Shown here: positions 51,050 to 61,105 of the stretch, one piece after another | Layout: each line of letters starts with the position of its first letter | Numbering within the stretch: position 1 is the stretch's first letter | Notes under the pieces: generated by a model | The model's input: only the letters and a program-made list of their open reading frames with translations | Told to the model about the DNA's origin: nothing | Database searches by the model: none | Made by a program: the position numbers and the translations under genes | Assembly (NCBI GenBank): GCA_018056165.1 | Contig: JAGPGD010000004.1 | Span: 1 to 64,000, forward strand | Source of the DNA: Paludibacteraceae bacterium | Lineage (GTDB): Bacteria > Bacteroidota > Bacteroidia > Bacteroidales > Paludibacteraceae | Direction: 5' to 3' | Length of the DNA stretch: 64,000 nt

Positions 51050-52819
51050 TCAATTACTTGAATTTACTATTTTTCTTTCCTCCAAAATTTTATTCAATTC
51101 TTTTTCATATTTTTCAAAATCTTCTGAATGAAAAACAGAATAATTCATTTGTTTGCAGATATTAATAATTCTTTTGAAATAATCCATCACTTCAACAAAA
51201 TTACTGAATTTAAAATCGGCGTTACAAATATTCATTATTAAACTTAACATATAATGTTGTCGTTCAATAGGCGTTAATGCGTCAATTTCATCAAAAGCAT
51301 CCTGCTGAAGAATCACAAAATCAATTAATTCTGATTTCCAAAAAGTAATATGATAATCCACTGGTACCCCGTCGTCTCCTAAGATATTAATTTGTTCTTG
51401 CACTTCTCTTCCTCGTTGAAGAAGGGTTCGCATATCATTGACCATATTTGTCCAATCGGGCGAAATGTGCTCAGCTACATATTCTTCAAATTCAGGATAA
51501 TCAAAATATTTAGAATAACTTTCAATGGGATTAATAGCTGGATATCGTTTACTATCTGCGCGTGCTTGTTCAAGAGCAAAATAACAGCGAGCTACTTTTT
51601 TAGTGCTTTCAGTTACCGGCTCTTTTAAATTTCCTCCCGCAGGCGAAACTGTTCCAATAAAAGTAATGGAACCGGTTTTACCATTTTTTAATTGAACATA
51701 CCCTGCGCGGCTGTAAAAATTAGCAATAATAGCAGATAAATCCATAGGAAAAGCATCTTGCCCAGGTAATTCTTCCATCCGATTACTCATCTCACGCAAA
51801 GCCTGAGCCCACCGTGAAGTAGAATCTGCCATCAATAAAACTCTTAATCCCATTGCCCGATAATACTCAGCAATGGTCATGGCTGTGTAAACAGAAGCTT
51901 CACGAGCAGCAACCGGCATATTAGAAGTATTTGCTACAATAATGGTTCTTTCCATTAATAGTCTGTCGGTATGTGGATCGGTTAATTTTGGGAATTCTAC
52001 AAAAAGTTCAACAACTTCATTGGCTCGTTCACCACAAGCTGCCATAATAACAATGTCTGCTTCTGCTTGTTTGGAAATGGCATGTTGTAAAACGGTTTTT
52101 CCTGTACCAAAAGCTCCTGGAATAAAACCAGTTCCACCTTCAACAATGGGATTAGCAGTATCAATCACACGTACGCCTGTTTCCAATAGTTTAAAAGGAC
52201 GTGGTTTTTCGGTATGAATATTAATTGCCTTTTTTACTGGCCATTTTTGTGTCATATTTACCTCAATCTCTTTCCCAGCTTCATTTATCAATACTGCAAT
52301 AGTATCTAAAATTTTATAATCACCAGTTGGAACAATAGTTTTAACTGTATATTTTCCTTCAAATGCAAAAGGAACCATAATTTTATGAGGTTGATGATTT
52401 TCATCTACTTCGCCTAACCAGCTACCTGCTTCCACCTCATCACCAGGTTTTGCTAATGGTTTGAAATTCCATAATTTTTCTGTATCAAGTGGAAAATTAT
52501 ATTCCCCACGTTGAAGAAAAATTCCTGAAAACTTATTTAAATCATTCTGAAGTCCATCAAAATTTTTCGAAAGTAAACCCGGTGCCAACGTCACTTCCAG
52601 CATATGTTCTTCAAAATTAACATTGTTCCCCACTTTTAAACCTCGTGTACTTTCAAATACTTGAACAAAGGCATTGGTATCTATTACTTTTAGCACTTCG
52701 GCCATTAACATTTTACCGTCTAATTCAATGTAACATATTTCATTTTGAGCTACCGGACCGTCAATTTCCACCGTTACCAAATTAGAAACCACACCTTTTA
52801 CTTTTCCTTTTGTTGACAT
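51050..52819 (-). CDS. atpA: V-type ATPase subunit A (catalytic)
   Basis: A 589-residue catalytic subunit that hydrolyses or makes ATP. The P-loop reads GAFGTGKTV (usual GPFGSGKT), with downstream MAACGERANEVVE (catalytic Glu) and LMADSTSRWAQALREMS. The V/A-type-specific non-homologous insert lies between the N-terminal barrel and the P-loop. It lies 78 bases after the DUF2764 gene and 53 bases before B. Confidence 0.97.
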   Translation of the reverse strand: MSTKGKVKGVVSNLVTVEIDGPVAQNEICYIELDGKMLMAEVLKVIDTNAFVQVFESTRGLKVGNNVNFEEHMLEVTLAPGLLSKNFDGLQNDLNKFSGIFLQRGEYNFPLDTEKLWNFKPLAKPGDEVEAGSWLGEVDENHQPHKIMVPFAFEGKYTVKTIVPTGDYKILDTIAVLINEAGKEIEVNMTQKWPVKKAINIHTEKPRPFKLLETGVRVIDTANPIVEGGTGFIPGAFGTGKTVLQHAISKQAEADIVIMAACGERANEVVELFVEFPKLTDPHTDRLLMERTIIVANTSNMPVAAREASVYTAMTIAEYYRAMGLRVLLMADSTSRWAQALREMSNRMEELPGQDAFPMDLSAIIANFYSRAGYVQLKNGKTGSITFIGTVSPAGGNLKEPVTESTKKVARCYFALEQARADSKRYPAINPIESYSKYFDYPEFEEYVAEHISPDWTNMVNDMRTLLQRGREVQEQINILGDDGVPVDYHITFWKSELIDFVILQQDAFDEIDALTPIERQHYMLSLIMNICNADFKFSNFVEVMDYFKRIINICKQMNYSVFHSEDFEKYEKELNKILEERKIVNSSN

Positions 52820-52897
52820 AATTTTTTTAATACAGCTTTTAACAAAATTAATTATTTTGACACTATTCTATTTAGTCATTTCTATTGTTTTTTTACA

Positions 52898-53761
52898 TTA
52901 TCTAAAATATCTTCTTGACGTTACATTTGCTTCTTCTGCGAAATTAACACTTTCTTTAAGATGATTTACCATTGTTCTAAAAATTTGTGTTCCTTTTTCT
53001 ACCGACAAAGGCTGCCAACGTTCCAGTATTTCCATCTTAATTACAAAAGCAAGTATTTTTTCAACAGAAAAATAATGAAAAAATGTATTCTCTTCTAACC
53101 ATTTCCACTTAAAAGCATCTATCTCTTTTTCGCGTTGCAGCAAATCCTTTTCTTCTGCCATTTGCAAAAGTGTCTCCAAATTCTCAAAAATATTGGTCAA
53201 ACCAAAATCACGAGCATTAGTAGTACGAAGAATTTGTGCAATTTCATTATTTCCTACAATCATTTTTTTTTGGTCAATACCATATTTTCGACAAGCTACA
53301 GCCACCAAGATATTGTTAATATTCAAATTAAATTCAAACCATGATTTCAAAAAATCATTGTTATTATTCATTGCATATTCATAATATAAAGTAGAAAGAT
53401 AATCTTCTTTTGAAATGCCTTCGGACCAAAATTCTTCTTCATAATAAACAGCATAAAATTGCTGAATATAAGGTAATAATCTTTTATCGTTGGGATGTTC
53501 AGTTTCTTTCATCAAAGTTATGAGTTGCTGCCAGTCTTCAGAAGTTAAATTTCCCAGCGGATTTAATTCAGCTTCTTTATTTGCCAAGTATAGAAGAAAA
53601 TTTTGATTATCGTATTTGGCAAAAAGTAGTTTTATCAGTTCAACATCAGAAGGTGCCAGTTGGACTAATAATTCTTTTTTAAAATCAAGAAGAGGAAGAA
53701 ATAGTTTTGTGTCTTCTATATGTAAATCAGGAAGTCCTGCAATTAAATAATAATAATTCAT
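52898..53761 (-). CDS. DUF2764 family protein, V-ATPase C-like subunit
   Basis: A 287-residue, helix-rich protein starting MNYYYLIAGLPDLHIED, the signature of DUF2764. The family occurs within V-ATPase operons of Bacteroidota at the place where subunit C is encoded in others. It is thought to replace C as the link between rotor shaft and membrane ring; this rests on context. A late motif of tandem acidic helices and RRYFR at the C terminus are visible. No other C gene is present. Confidence 0.9.
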   Translation of the reverse strand: MNYYYLIAGLPDLHIEDTKLFLPLLDFKKELLVQLAPSDVELIKLLFAKYDNQNFLLYLANKEAELNPLGNLTSEDWQQLITLMKETEHPNDKRLLPYIQQFYAVYYEEEFWSEGISKEDYLSTLYYEYAMNNNNDFLKSWFEFNLNINNILVAVACRKYGIDQKKMIVGNNEIAQILRTTNARDFGLTNIFENLETLLQMAEEKDLLQREKEIDAFKWKWLEENTFFHYFSVEKILAFVIKMEILERWQPLSVEKGTQIFRTMVNHLKESVNFAEEANVTSRRYFR

Positions 53762-53839
53762 TTTTCTCTTTTCTTGTTCTTCAAACCCTCAATGCTTTTT
53801 CTATCAATTAAATTCAAACTCCTTGTTTCAAGCAGCTAA

Positions 53840-54439
53840 TTACATTTTTTCAAAAAGCATATCGACCAGTTTTGGTCGTAGAAAATCTTTAAAATACGCA
53901 ATAAATTCTTCTTCGCCGAAGGTAATTTTGTAACCTGCCCCTTCAGGAACAATAGTAAAATCAGCCTTAGCGTTATTCACTTTTGTTATTTTTACACCTT
54001 TATTCAGTAAATCTTTGGCATTTGCCATAAAATAATCTGTTAAAGCTTTCTCATCTTTGGTTTCAATAGTAATAGCTTGATTTTTTGCCCACTCTTTGAC
54101 CAATGTCAAAATCACTTTCTGCATAAAATCTTTGTCAGCAGTAGCTGCTTTTACAGAATTTGAAACAATTTCACCACAAATTAAATTGGCAATTTCTGAT
54201 TTTAAGGCATTCACCGCTTGTTGAGCAAAGAGGCGTAATTCAGCCTGGGTGTTTTTGGCTATGTTGGCTGCCTTCGTTTCTGCTTCCGAAATAATTTGCG
54301 CTGCCTCTTCATGGGCTTTTTTAATTATCTCATCAGCTTCTGCTCGGGCTTTTTCAATAATGGCTTTCGCTTCGGCATTTCCTTTTTCTACTCCCTCTTG
54401 ATAAATTTTGTCAGTTAATTCTTGTAATCTCGTATTCAT
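53840..54439 (-). CDS. atpE: V-type ATPase subunit E (peripheral stalk)
   Basis: A 199-residue protein whose N-terminal half (about 1-90) is a long Ala/Glu/Lys-rich helix (ARAEADEIIKKAHEEAAQII) and whose C-terminal half is a compact head. This is the typical form of the E stalk subunit. It is the first gene of the seven-gene operon. A partner G/H subunit is not seen near it. Confidence 0.92.
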   Translation of the reverse strand: MNTRLQELTDKIYQEGVEKGNAEAKAIIEKARAEADEIIKKAHEEAAQIISEAETKAANIAKNTQAELRLFAQQAVNALKSEIANLICGEIVSNSVKAATADKDFMQKVILTLVKEWAKNQAITIETKDEKALTDYFMANAKDLLNKGVKITKVNNAKADFTIVPEGAGYKITFGEEEFIAYFKDFLRPKLVDMLFEKM

Positions 54440-54465
54440 AAGAATTTATTTAAAATAACATTATG

Positions 54466-54473
54466 CAAATTTA
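54466..54473 (-). promoter_or_regulatory. possible -7 box of the V-ATPase operon
   Basis: The minus strand reads TAAATTTG here, 26 bases before the atpE start. No TTG occurs at the -33 spacing. Confidence 0.4.
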
Positions 54474-54703
54474 ATGTTTTATTTTTAGTAGATTATTTTT
54501 TTATAATTATTTAAAAAAATTATACACCCTAAAAGATTAAGAAATTTAGTAACATACAAATTATTCCTTGATTTTCAAATATAACTTTTTTGTGTAACTT
54601 TTTATGATAACTCATTTTTTATTAGCTTTGTACGTATTAATTGTCAGATGTAAATCAAAATAGAATTTTACTTTTATTTTTGAAAAACTAATAAATTAAT
54701 GAG

Positions 54704-55186
54704 ATGGATATTTTACTTATTATTTTATCAGGTATTTTCGTTTTTTTAGGTTTTATTGGTTGTATTTTACCTATTTTGCCCAGTGTTCCGCTAAGCTATA
54801 TAGGCATTTTACTGTTGCATTTTACATCAAAAATTCAATTTTCTACCCAATTTCTTGTCATTTGGGGAATAATTGTGCTTTTATCCCAATTGCTGGATTA
54901 TTTTGTACCGATTTTGGGAACTAAAAAATTTGGTGGTAGTAAAAAAGGTATATGGGGCAGCACGTTGGGAATGGTAATAGGGTTATTTTTTGCACCGTGG
55001 GGAATTATTATAGGTCCTTTCGTTGGGGCAATTGCTGGTGAACTTATAGATGGTAAAACAAATGTTCAAGCCATTCGTGCAGGATTGGGTTCATTTATAG
55101 GATGGATAATTAATACAGCTTCTAAACTGATAATTGCTGGATTTTTTATCTATTATTATTTTGAAGCACTTATTAAGGCATATTAA
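54704..55186 (+). CDS. DUF456 family membrane protein
   Basis: A 160-residue protein with about four hydrophobic helices. Gly-rich turns such as [19 protein letters not shown] and [18 protein letters not shown] are typical of DUF456. Function is unknown in the family. It is divergent from the V-ATPase operon, and its last 14 bases overlap the 3' end of hisS on the other strand. Confidence 0.9.
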   Translation: MDILLIILSGIFVFLGFIGCILPILPSVPLSYIGILLLHFTSKIQFSTQFLVIWGIIVLLSQLLDYFVPILGTKKFGGSKKGIWGSTLGMVIGLFFAPWGIIIGPFVGAIAGELIDGKTNVQAIRAGLGSFIGWIINTASKLIIAGFFIYYYFEALIKAY

Positions 55187-56555
55187 GATTTAATTTATCA
55201 GACAACTGTTTTTTTAATTCATCAAAAGTAACTAACTGTTGATTGCCAGTTAACATATTTTTCAACATTACTTTTTCGGAAACCATTTCATTTTCGCCGA
55301 CAATAGCAACAAAAGGAATATTTTTATTATTTGCATAATCCAATTGCTTTTTGATTTTAACGGGTTCAGGATAAATTTCAACGTTGAAGCCAAAACTCCG
55401 TAACCTTTGCAACCACGAAAAACTATATATCAATTCCTTTTCACCAAGTGCAGTAAATAAAATTTGAGTTTGCGATTGCAAGGTTTGTGGATAAAGTTGA
55501 AGTTGATTGAGCACATCATAAATTCTATCTGCTCCAAAAGAAATTCCTACTCCAGAAACTCCTTTCATCCCAAAAACACCTGTAAGATCGTCATAACGAC
55601 CACCACCTCCAATGCTTCCTATTTTAACATCTAAAGCTTTTATTTCAAAAATAGCTCCTGTATAGTAATTCAAGCCACGAGCTAAAGTTAAGTCAAATCC
55701 TGGAAAAAATTTGATGTCCACATTGCTACAAAGCCGAAAAATGGTTTCAATTTCCGAAATTCCTTTTAGACCAATTTCAGAGGAAGCCAGTATTAATTTC
55801 AATTGGTCGAGTTTTTCTGCATTATTGCCTTTTAAAGTTAAAATGGGTTGCAATTTAGCTACTGCCTCAGGCGAAATACCTTTTTCAATCAATTCTTCAT
55901 TAACATTTTGCAATCCAATTTTTTCCATTTTGTCAACGGCAATAGTAATATCCAAAATTTTTTGTGAAGCACCTATTATTTCAGCTATTCCGGCAAGAAT
56001 TTTTCGATTATTGATTTTAATTGTAATATTAATTTTTAATTGTTCGAAAACTTCATTGACAATTTGAACAAGTTCTAACTCATTAACCAGTGAATCACTT
56101 CCCACTACATCGGCATCACATTGATAAAATTCACGATAACGCCCTTTCTGAGGACGATCAGCTCTCCATACAGGTTGAATTTGATACCGTTTAAAAGGAA
56201 AAGTAATTTTGTCGCGGTTTTGTACTACAAATCGAGCAAAAGGTACAGTTAAATCATAACGTAAACCTTTTTCACAAATTTTATTGGAGAGCTTTACAGC
56301 ATCACGTTTTAATAACTCATTATCAGAAATATCTGCAAGAAAATCTCCTGAATTTAAAACCTTAAATAGCAATTTATCTCCTTCTTCTCCATATTTGCCC
56401 AGTAAAGTGGACAAGTTTTCCATCGCAGGCGTTTCTATTTGTTGATAACCATATCGGCAAAAAACATTTTTAATGGTATCAAAAATATAATTCCTTCTTG
56501 CCATTTCTTCAGGCATGAAATCACGCATCCCTTTTGGAATTGTCGGTTTTTGCAT
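55173..56555 (-). CDS. hisS: histidyl-tRNA synthetase
   Basis: A 460-residue class II synthetase. Motif 2 is [15 protein letters not shown], the histidine-specific motif is [14 protein letters not shown], and motif 3 is GGGGRYDDL...[11 protein letters not shown]. The C-terminal anticodon-binding domain starts near residue 365. The N terminus [16 protein letters not shown] is typical for the start chosen. It lies 63 bases downstream of waaA and overlaps the convergent DUF456 gene. Confidence 0.97.
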   Translation of the reverse strand: MQKPTIPKGMRDFMPEEMARRNYIFDTIKNVFCRYGYQQIETPAMENLSTLLGKYGEEGDKLLFKVLNSGDFLADISDNELLKRDAVKLSNKICEKGLRYDLTVPFARFVVQNRDKITFPFKRYQIQPVWRADRPQKGRYREFYQCDADVVGSDSLVNELELVQIVNEVFEQLKINITIKINNRKILAGIAEIIGASQKILDITIAVDKMEKIGLQNVNEELIEKGISPEAVAKLQPILTLKGNNAEKLDQLKLILASSEIGLKGISEIETIFRLCSNVDIKFFPGFDLTLARGLNYYTGAIFEIKALDVKIGSIGGGGRYDDLTGVFGMKGVSGVGISFGADRIYDVLNQLQLYPQTLQSQTQILFTALGEKELIYSFSWLQRLRSFGFNVEIYPEPVKIKKQLDYANNKNIPFVAIVGENEMVSEKVMLKNMLTGNQQLVTFDELKKQLSDKLNLNMP

Positions 56556-56618
56556 AAAATTTTTTAAAATAATAAGATAGATATCCTTTTTAAAATGGTT
56601 CCTACTTTTTGTTAAAAA

Positions 56619-57839
56619 CTACGAGAATATTAAGTGATATATTTTTTCTGTAGCTCCTACATTTTTTAAAATATAAGCACCTGCTTTTTTACCTGCTTCT
56701 TCATCGTCGAGCAGTTCATCAAATTTTTTTTCAAGTGAATCATAATCTGAAATAGAAAAAGCTCCTCCTTCTGCAATTAATTCATGTGCTTCGCGAAATT
56801 TTTGATAATTTGGACCAAAAACTACCGGGATATTCCATACAGCAGCTTCCAAAATATTGTGAATACCAGCTCCAAAACCACCACCAACATAAGCAACTTT
56901 GCCGTATTGGTAAATAGAAGATAAAAATCCTATAGCGTCCACCACAAGGCAATTAAAAGTATGAATATTTATTTCTGTAGCTTCAGTGTATCGTATATAT
57001 TTCCCCTCTAATAATTTAAAAATATCATATAAATGACTTTTATCAATTTCGTGAGGCACCAGAATAAGCTTTATTTGCGGATGAAGTTTGATATAACGTA
57101 TCAATAATTCTTCATCTTCGGGCCAGGTGCTGCCTGCTACAATTACTTTACTGTTGCGGGCAAAAGATTCAATCAAAGGTATTTTTTTCGGTTCCAAAGA
57201 TAAAGCATATACCCTGTCAAAACGCGTATCACCGCACACTGTAACTTTCTGAATACCGTGCTCGTTAAGTAATTTTGCTGATAAATTATCCTGGACAAAA
57301 ATATGAGAAAATGTATTCAACAGTTGAAGATACCACTTTCCATATTTTTTAAAAAAAATCTGATTGGGGCGGAAAATAGCCGAGATGCAATATACAGGAA
57401 TTTTTTCAGCTTCCATTTCAAGTAAAAAATTAGGCCAGAATTCATATTTGATAAAAATTGCCTTCGTAGGCTTGACAATTTTCAAAAATTCCTGTGCAGC
57501 TTTTCTGGTATCTAAAGGGAGATAGGAAACCACGTCCACGCAACTATAATTTTTCCTCACATTATAACCTGATGGAGAATAAAAAGTCAATAAGATTTTA
57601 GTTTCTGGATGTTCTTTTTTCAACTTTTCAATGATGGGTCGCCCTTGCTCAAATTCTCCTAATGAAGCCGCATGAAACCATACATACGAAGATTGAGAAT
57701 CTATTTTTTCTCTCAGTACTTTTAAGGCATTTCGTTGTCCACGATAAAGCTCTCTCGCTTTGTCATAAAACAACGAAGCAATAAAAATTAAAATACCATA
57801 AACATGTATACCGAAAGAATATAAAATTCTCATTCTCAA
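56619..57839 (-). CDS. waaA: 3-deoxy-D-manno-octulosonic acid (Kdo) transferase
   Basis: Adds Kdo to lipid A precursor at the inner membrane. The 406-residue protein has an N-terminal membrane segment (about 7-24), then WFHAASLGEFEQGRPII with the catalytic Glu and LLTFYSPSGYN. The C-terminal GT-B half carries VAGSTWPEDEE, AYVGGGFGAGIHNILEAA and PVVFGPNYQKFREA. This places lipopolysaccharide synthesis in the organism. Confidence 0.95.
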   Translation of the reverse strand: MRMRILYSFGIHVYGILIFIASLFYDKARELYRGQRNALKVLREKIDSQSSYVWFHAASLGEFEQGRPIIEKLKKEHPETKILLTFYSPSGYNVRKNYSCVDVVSYLPLDTRKAAQEFLKIVKPTKAIFIKYEFWPNFLLEMEAEKIPVYCISAIFRPNQIFFKKYGKWYLQLLNTFSHIFVQDNLSAKLLNEHGIQKVTVCGDTRFDRVYALSLEPKKIPLIESFARNSKVIVAGSTWPEDEELLIRYIKLHPQIKLILVPHEIDKSHLYDIFKLLEGKYIRYTEATEINIHTFNCLVVDAIGFLSSIYQYGKVAYVGGGFGAGIHNILEAAVWNIPVVFGPNYQKFREAHELIAEGGAFSISDYDSLEKKFDELLDDEEAGKKAGAYILKNVGATEKIYHLIFS

Positions 57840-57940
57840 AAATATTTAAAAATGAAATAAAAAAGATTGATAAATATGTATAAATATTTATTGTCGAATT
57901 TTATACCACCTTATTGTAAAAAAATAAAAGTATGAAAAAC

Positions 57941-57976
57941 AAAAGGCATCTCAAAAATAGTTTTGAAACGCCTTTT
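57941..57976 (-). terminator. terminator of rpsO
   Basis: A 16-base stem with two mismatches (57941-57956 and 57961-57976, 4-base loop), flanked by A-rich and T-rich runs on its two sides. It starts 22 bases after the rpsO stop and could work on both strands. Confidence 0.8.
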
Positions 57977-57997
57977 TTGAAACACTTAAAAGTAAAA

Positions 57998-58267
57998 TTA
58001 CTTTCTTATACCCAACTCCTGAATTATTGCCCGATAACGGTTAATGTCCTTTTCTTTTAAATAATCGAGCAAACGGCGACGTTTTCCTACCAGTTTTACA
58101 AGAGCGCGTTCTGTACTATAATCTTTCTTATTTGACTTTAAATGTTGAGTCAAATGATCAATACGGTATGAAAACAATGCTATCTGGCATTCTGGTGAAC
58201 CAGTATCAGTGTTAGACTTCCCGTACTTTTCAAAGATTTCTTTTTTCTTTTCTGCTGTTAAATACAT
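57998..58267 (-). CDS. rpsO: 30S ribosomal protein S15
   Basis: The 89-residue primary 16S rRNA-binding protein of the small subunit. Typical segments are GSPECQIALFSYRIDHLTQHL, DYSTERALVKLVGKRRRLLDYL and the short C terminus YRAIIQELGIRK. A TAAATTTG box (58299-58306 on the minus strand) may be part of its promoter. pnp, which often follows, is not adjacent. Confidence 0.97.
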   Translation of the reverse strand: MYLTAEKKKEIFEKYGKSNTDTGSPECQIALFSYRIDHLTQHLKSNKKDYSTERALVKLVGKRRRLLDYLKEKDINRYRAIIQELGIRK

Positions 58268-58306
58268 ATTTAAAATTAAAAATTAATTATGAGTTTGCAA
58301 ATTTAC

Positions 58307-58672
58307 AAATTATATTTTAATTCCCTAACTTTTCTTGAAAAAACTTCCACAAAATTTTATTTAATAGACTTTTACACAAGAACTGACATTTTAAAAAACT
58401 GACATAAGGTAGTTCAAAACAACAACAAAAACTTCCGTGAAAAGCCATGAGATAGATTTTTAAGGAAAATTTTCATCTCAAATTTAAAAATTGAGTGCAA
58501 AAATATTCAATATTTTCTTAATAAAGACCTAAAATTTGCAAGTAAAAAATTGTTTGAGAAATTTATTTTTTTCAAATAAACTTTGAAAAACTCTCTTTTA
58601 AAAAATTGATTCGGTTAATGTGAATTAAGAAAATGGAAATACAATTATCCATTTTTGATTAGAGTTGCCCTA
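58307..58672. other. intergenic stretch between rpsO and rpmH with no recognised feature
   Basis: AT-rich sequence between the divergent rpsO and rpmH genes. I found no open frame with family features, no tRNA and no clear DnaA-box cluster. This is worth noting because rpmH is often near the replication origin in other bacteria. Confidence 0.55.
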
Positions 58673-58673
58673 T

Positions 58674-58703
58674 TTGTAGATTACAAAAAAATGCCTAATT
58701 TTG
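58674..58703 (+). promoter_or_regulatory. rpmH promoter, Bacteroidota type
   Basis: TTG at 58674-58676, a 19-base spacer and TAATTTTG at 58696-58703 match the consensus. The rpmH ATG is 40 bases downstream. Confidence 0.72.
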
Positions 58704-58743
58704 TAATCTCAAAAATAAGAAGAAACTGCTAAAATAAGACAAA

Positions 58744-58902
58744 ATGAAGAGGACATTTCAACCATCGCAAAGAAAAAGAAGAAATAAACATGGCTTTCGT
58801 GAAAGAATGGCAACTGCCAATGGCCGAAGAGTTTTGGCTGCCCGCCGTGCTAAAGGAAGAAAAAAGTTAACAGTTGCCGATGAAGGGCGTCATAAAAGAT
58901 AA
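58744..58902 (+). CDS. rpmH: 50S ribosomal protein L34
   Basis: A 52-residue, highly basic ribosomal protein. The start [20 protein letters not shown] and the segment [19 protein letters not shown] are the family signature. An acidic tail, DEGRHKR, extends a few residues beyond the ~44-residue E. coli form. It is transcribed alone, from a well-formed promoter to a hairpin terminator. The usual rnpA and dnaA neighbours are absent. Confidence 0.97.
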   Translation: MKRTFQPSQRKRRNKHGFRERMATANGRRVLAARRAKGRKKLTVADEGRHKR

Positions 58903-58933
58903 ATTTATTCCCTGAGTTTGTGAAATAAATAAT

Positions 58934-58968
58934 AAAGTAAAAACTGGCGGAAGGTTTTTACTTTTTTT
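58934..58968 (+). terminator. intrinsic terminator of rpmH
   Basis: The 11-bp stem AAAGTAAAAAC / GTTTTTACTTT with a 9-base loop is followed by a T run. It begins 32 bases after the stop codon. Confidence 0.8.
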
Positions 58969-59059
58969 ATTTTTAGCATTTCGATGACTGAAATAATTTC
59001 ATTATTTTTGACGTTAACTTGATAAACTTACATTTTTTGAAAGTAAGTATAATATTTTT

Positions 59060-59902
59060 ATGAACTTTAAAAAATTTTGGAAAGAAACTTTTGTTGGCTT
59101 TGTGGTAAAGAATGTATTGCTTGCCATTGTAGTGTTTATTTTACTCTCATGGGTGACCCTTATTTGTATTGATTTTTATACCCATCATGGTGAAGCTGAA
59201 ATTATTCCCGATTTAAGAGGTGCTTATGTAGAAGAAGCTGAAATATTATTAAGCAAAAAAAATCTTTATCCGAAAGTAATAGATTCAGTATATATTCGAG
59301 ATAAAAAACTTGGAACTATCGTTGAACAAATTCCTCCACCTAATTCTACTATTAAACGAAACCGTCCAGTTTATTTAATTATTAATTCTCGTCAGGTGAA
59401 ACAAATACCTTTGCCTGATGTCATTGATGTTTCTTATCGTCAAGCTATTGCAATGCTTTCATCGGTTGGCTTATCAGTCGAGGGAGTTCAATATTTACCA
59501 TCTGAATATAAAGATCTTGTTCTTGATGTAAAATATAAAGGGAGCAGTCTTTTGCCGGGTACACGTATTCCAGAAAGTAGTTCTGTAATCTTAGTAGTAG
59601 GTAGTGGTTATGGTGATAGTTTATCAGTCGTTCCTCAATTAAAAGGATTAACATTGCAAGAAGCAAAAGAAAAAGCTTTTTTAAATTCTTTTGTAATAGG
59701 ATCAACTTCATACGATATACTTCCAAATGGAAATGACAATGATTATTTTATCTATCGCCAGCGTCCTTCCGCAGGAGAATCAGCAAATATTGGTAGCAGA
59801 ATTGATATATGGTTGACTACTTCTAAAGAACGCTTAAAAGAAACTTTTGATGAAAATGACAATTCATTGGATAGTAATGGTGAGGATGAAATATTTTTCT
59901 GA
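59060..59902 (+). CDS. PASTA-domain membrane protein
   Basis: A 280-residue protein with one transmembrane helix (about 15-35) and an outside part of three PASTA repeats: first about 45-112 (IIPDLRGAYVEEAEILLSKK), second about 113-183 (LPDVIDVSYRQAIAMLSSVG) and third about 190-258 (VVPQLKGLTLQEAKEKAF). PASTA domains bind peptidoglycan fragments in kinases and PBPs, but here there is no kinase or transpeptidase part. The pairing with an RluD-type gene downstream is common in Bacteroidota. The C terminus is acidic. Confidence 0.92.
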   Translation: MNFKKFWKETFVGFVVKNVLLAIVVFILLSWVTLICIDFYTHHGEAEIIPDLRGAYVEEAEILLSKKNLYPKVIDSVYIRDKKLGTIVEQIPPPNSTIKRNRPVYLIINSRQVKQIPLPDVIDVSYRQAIAMLSSVGLSVEGVQYLPSEYKDLVLDVKYKGSSLLPGTRIPESSSVILVVGSGYGDSLSVVPQLKGLTLQEAKEKAFLNSFVIGSTSYDILPNGNDNDYFIYRQRPSAGESANIGSRIDIWLTTSKERLKETFDENDNSLDSNGEDEIFF

Positions 59903-59999
59903 AATTTTGTATATCATAATGTTGATAATTCTCTATATCAACAATCTTTTCTTAAATCCAATCTATTTTTAAAAAATCAATAAAATAATAAACTGAAAA

Positions 60000-61049
60000 T
60001 TGTTAGAAGTAACTAAATGGGAAGAATTAATTGAATCTGCTGAAGAATCAGAATTTTATGAACATTACCGATTTAAAGTAGATAAAGGACAGTCACCATT
60101 ACGAATTGATAAATATCTGGTTAATTGCATAGCGAATATTTCCCGTAATCGGATTCAGGAAGCTGCTGAAAATGGGAATATTTTGGTAAATGAAAAACCT
60201 GTAAAATCGAATTATAAGGTAAAGCCAGGAGATATCATTACTATTGTGATGATTTATCCACCTTCTCATTTTGAAATTATTCCTCAAAATATCCCTCTCA
60301 ATATTGTTTATGAAGATGAAGAATTGATAGTGGTAAATAAGCAACCAGGCTTAGTAGTTCATCCTGGCATAGGCAACTATGATGGCACACTACTTAATGC
60401 CTTAGCTTATCACTTTAAAAATCAACAGGATATTGATTTTAATGATCCTCGTATTGGTTTGGTTCATCGAATTGATAAAGATACTTCTGGTTTGCTTTTA
60501 ATTGCAAAAACAGAAGATGCAAAAACCCAGCTTGGAAAACAATTTTACGATAAAACAACCGAACGCCGATATCAAGCACTGGTATGGGGAAACATCAAAG
60601 AAGATGAAGGGACTATTGAAGGATCACTTGCCCGTGATCCACGAAACAGAATGTTGTTCTCGGTTTTTTCAGAAGAAGAAAATTCATCAGCTAAAAGGGC
60701 AGTAACTCATTATAAAGTACTGGAACGCCTGGCTTATGTTACATTAGTTGAATGCAAGCTGGAGACAGGACGAACGCATCAAATACGTGTTCACATGAAA
60801 CATATTGGACATCCAGTCTTTAATGATGAACGCTATGGAGGAAATGAAATTTTAAGAGGAAATCCTTCGACTAGCTATCGTCAATTTGTAAAAAATTGCT
60901 TTGAAATTTGTCCTCGTCAGGCTTTACATGCCAAAACTTTAGGATTTATTCATCCTAAAACAGGAGAACTTATGAATTTCGATAGTGAATTGCCTGCTGA
61001 CATGGAACAGTTGCTGGAAAAATGGAGAAATTATGCAAAAACAATCTAA
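60000..61049 (+). CDS. rluD: RluD-family 23S rRNA pseudouridine synthase
   Basis: A 349-residue enzyme that converts uridines of rRNA to pseudouridine. An S4 RNA-binding domain (about 28-85, LRIDKYLVNCIANISRNRIQ) precedes the catalytic domain with the active Asp in GLVHRIDKDTSGLLLIAK and ETGRTHQIRVHMKHIGHPV. The start is TTG at 60000, directly after an in-frame TGA; no ATG occurs before the S4 domain. Residue counts fit homologues. The exact target uridine cannot be read, so RluD is the family name. Confidence 0.9.
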   Translation: MLEVTKWEELIESAEESEFYEHYRFKVDKGQSPLRIDKYLVNCIANISRNRIQEAAENGNILVNEKPVKSNYKVKPGDIITIVMIYPPSHFEIIPQNIPLNIVYEDEELIVVNKQPGLVVHPGIGNYDGTLLNALAYHFKNQQDIDFNDPRIGLVHRIDKDTSGLLLIAKTEDAKTQLGKQFYDKTTERRYQALVWGNIKEDEGTIEGSLARDPRNRMLFSVFSEEENSSAKRAVTHYKVLERLAYVTLVECKLETGRTHQIRVHMKHIGHPVFNDERYGGNEILRGNPSTSYRQFVKNCFEICPRQALHAKTLGFIHPKTGELMNFDSELPADMEQLLEKWRNYAKTI

Positions 61050-61105
61050 TTGATTCATTTTATTAATTCCAACATCAATATTAAAAAACCAACTATCAAG
61101 AAAAA

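Noticed and set aside
58307-58743. Possible replication origin beside rpmH
   Set aside because: No dnaA, rnpA or dnaN is nearby and I see no cluster of TTATCCACA-like boxes.
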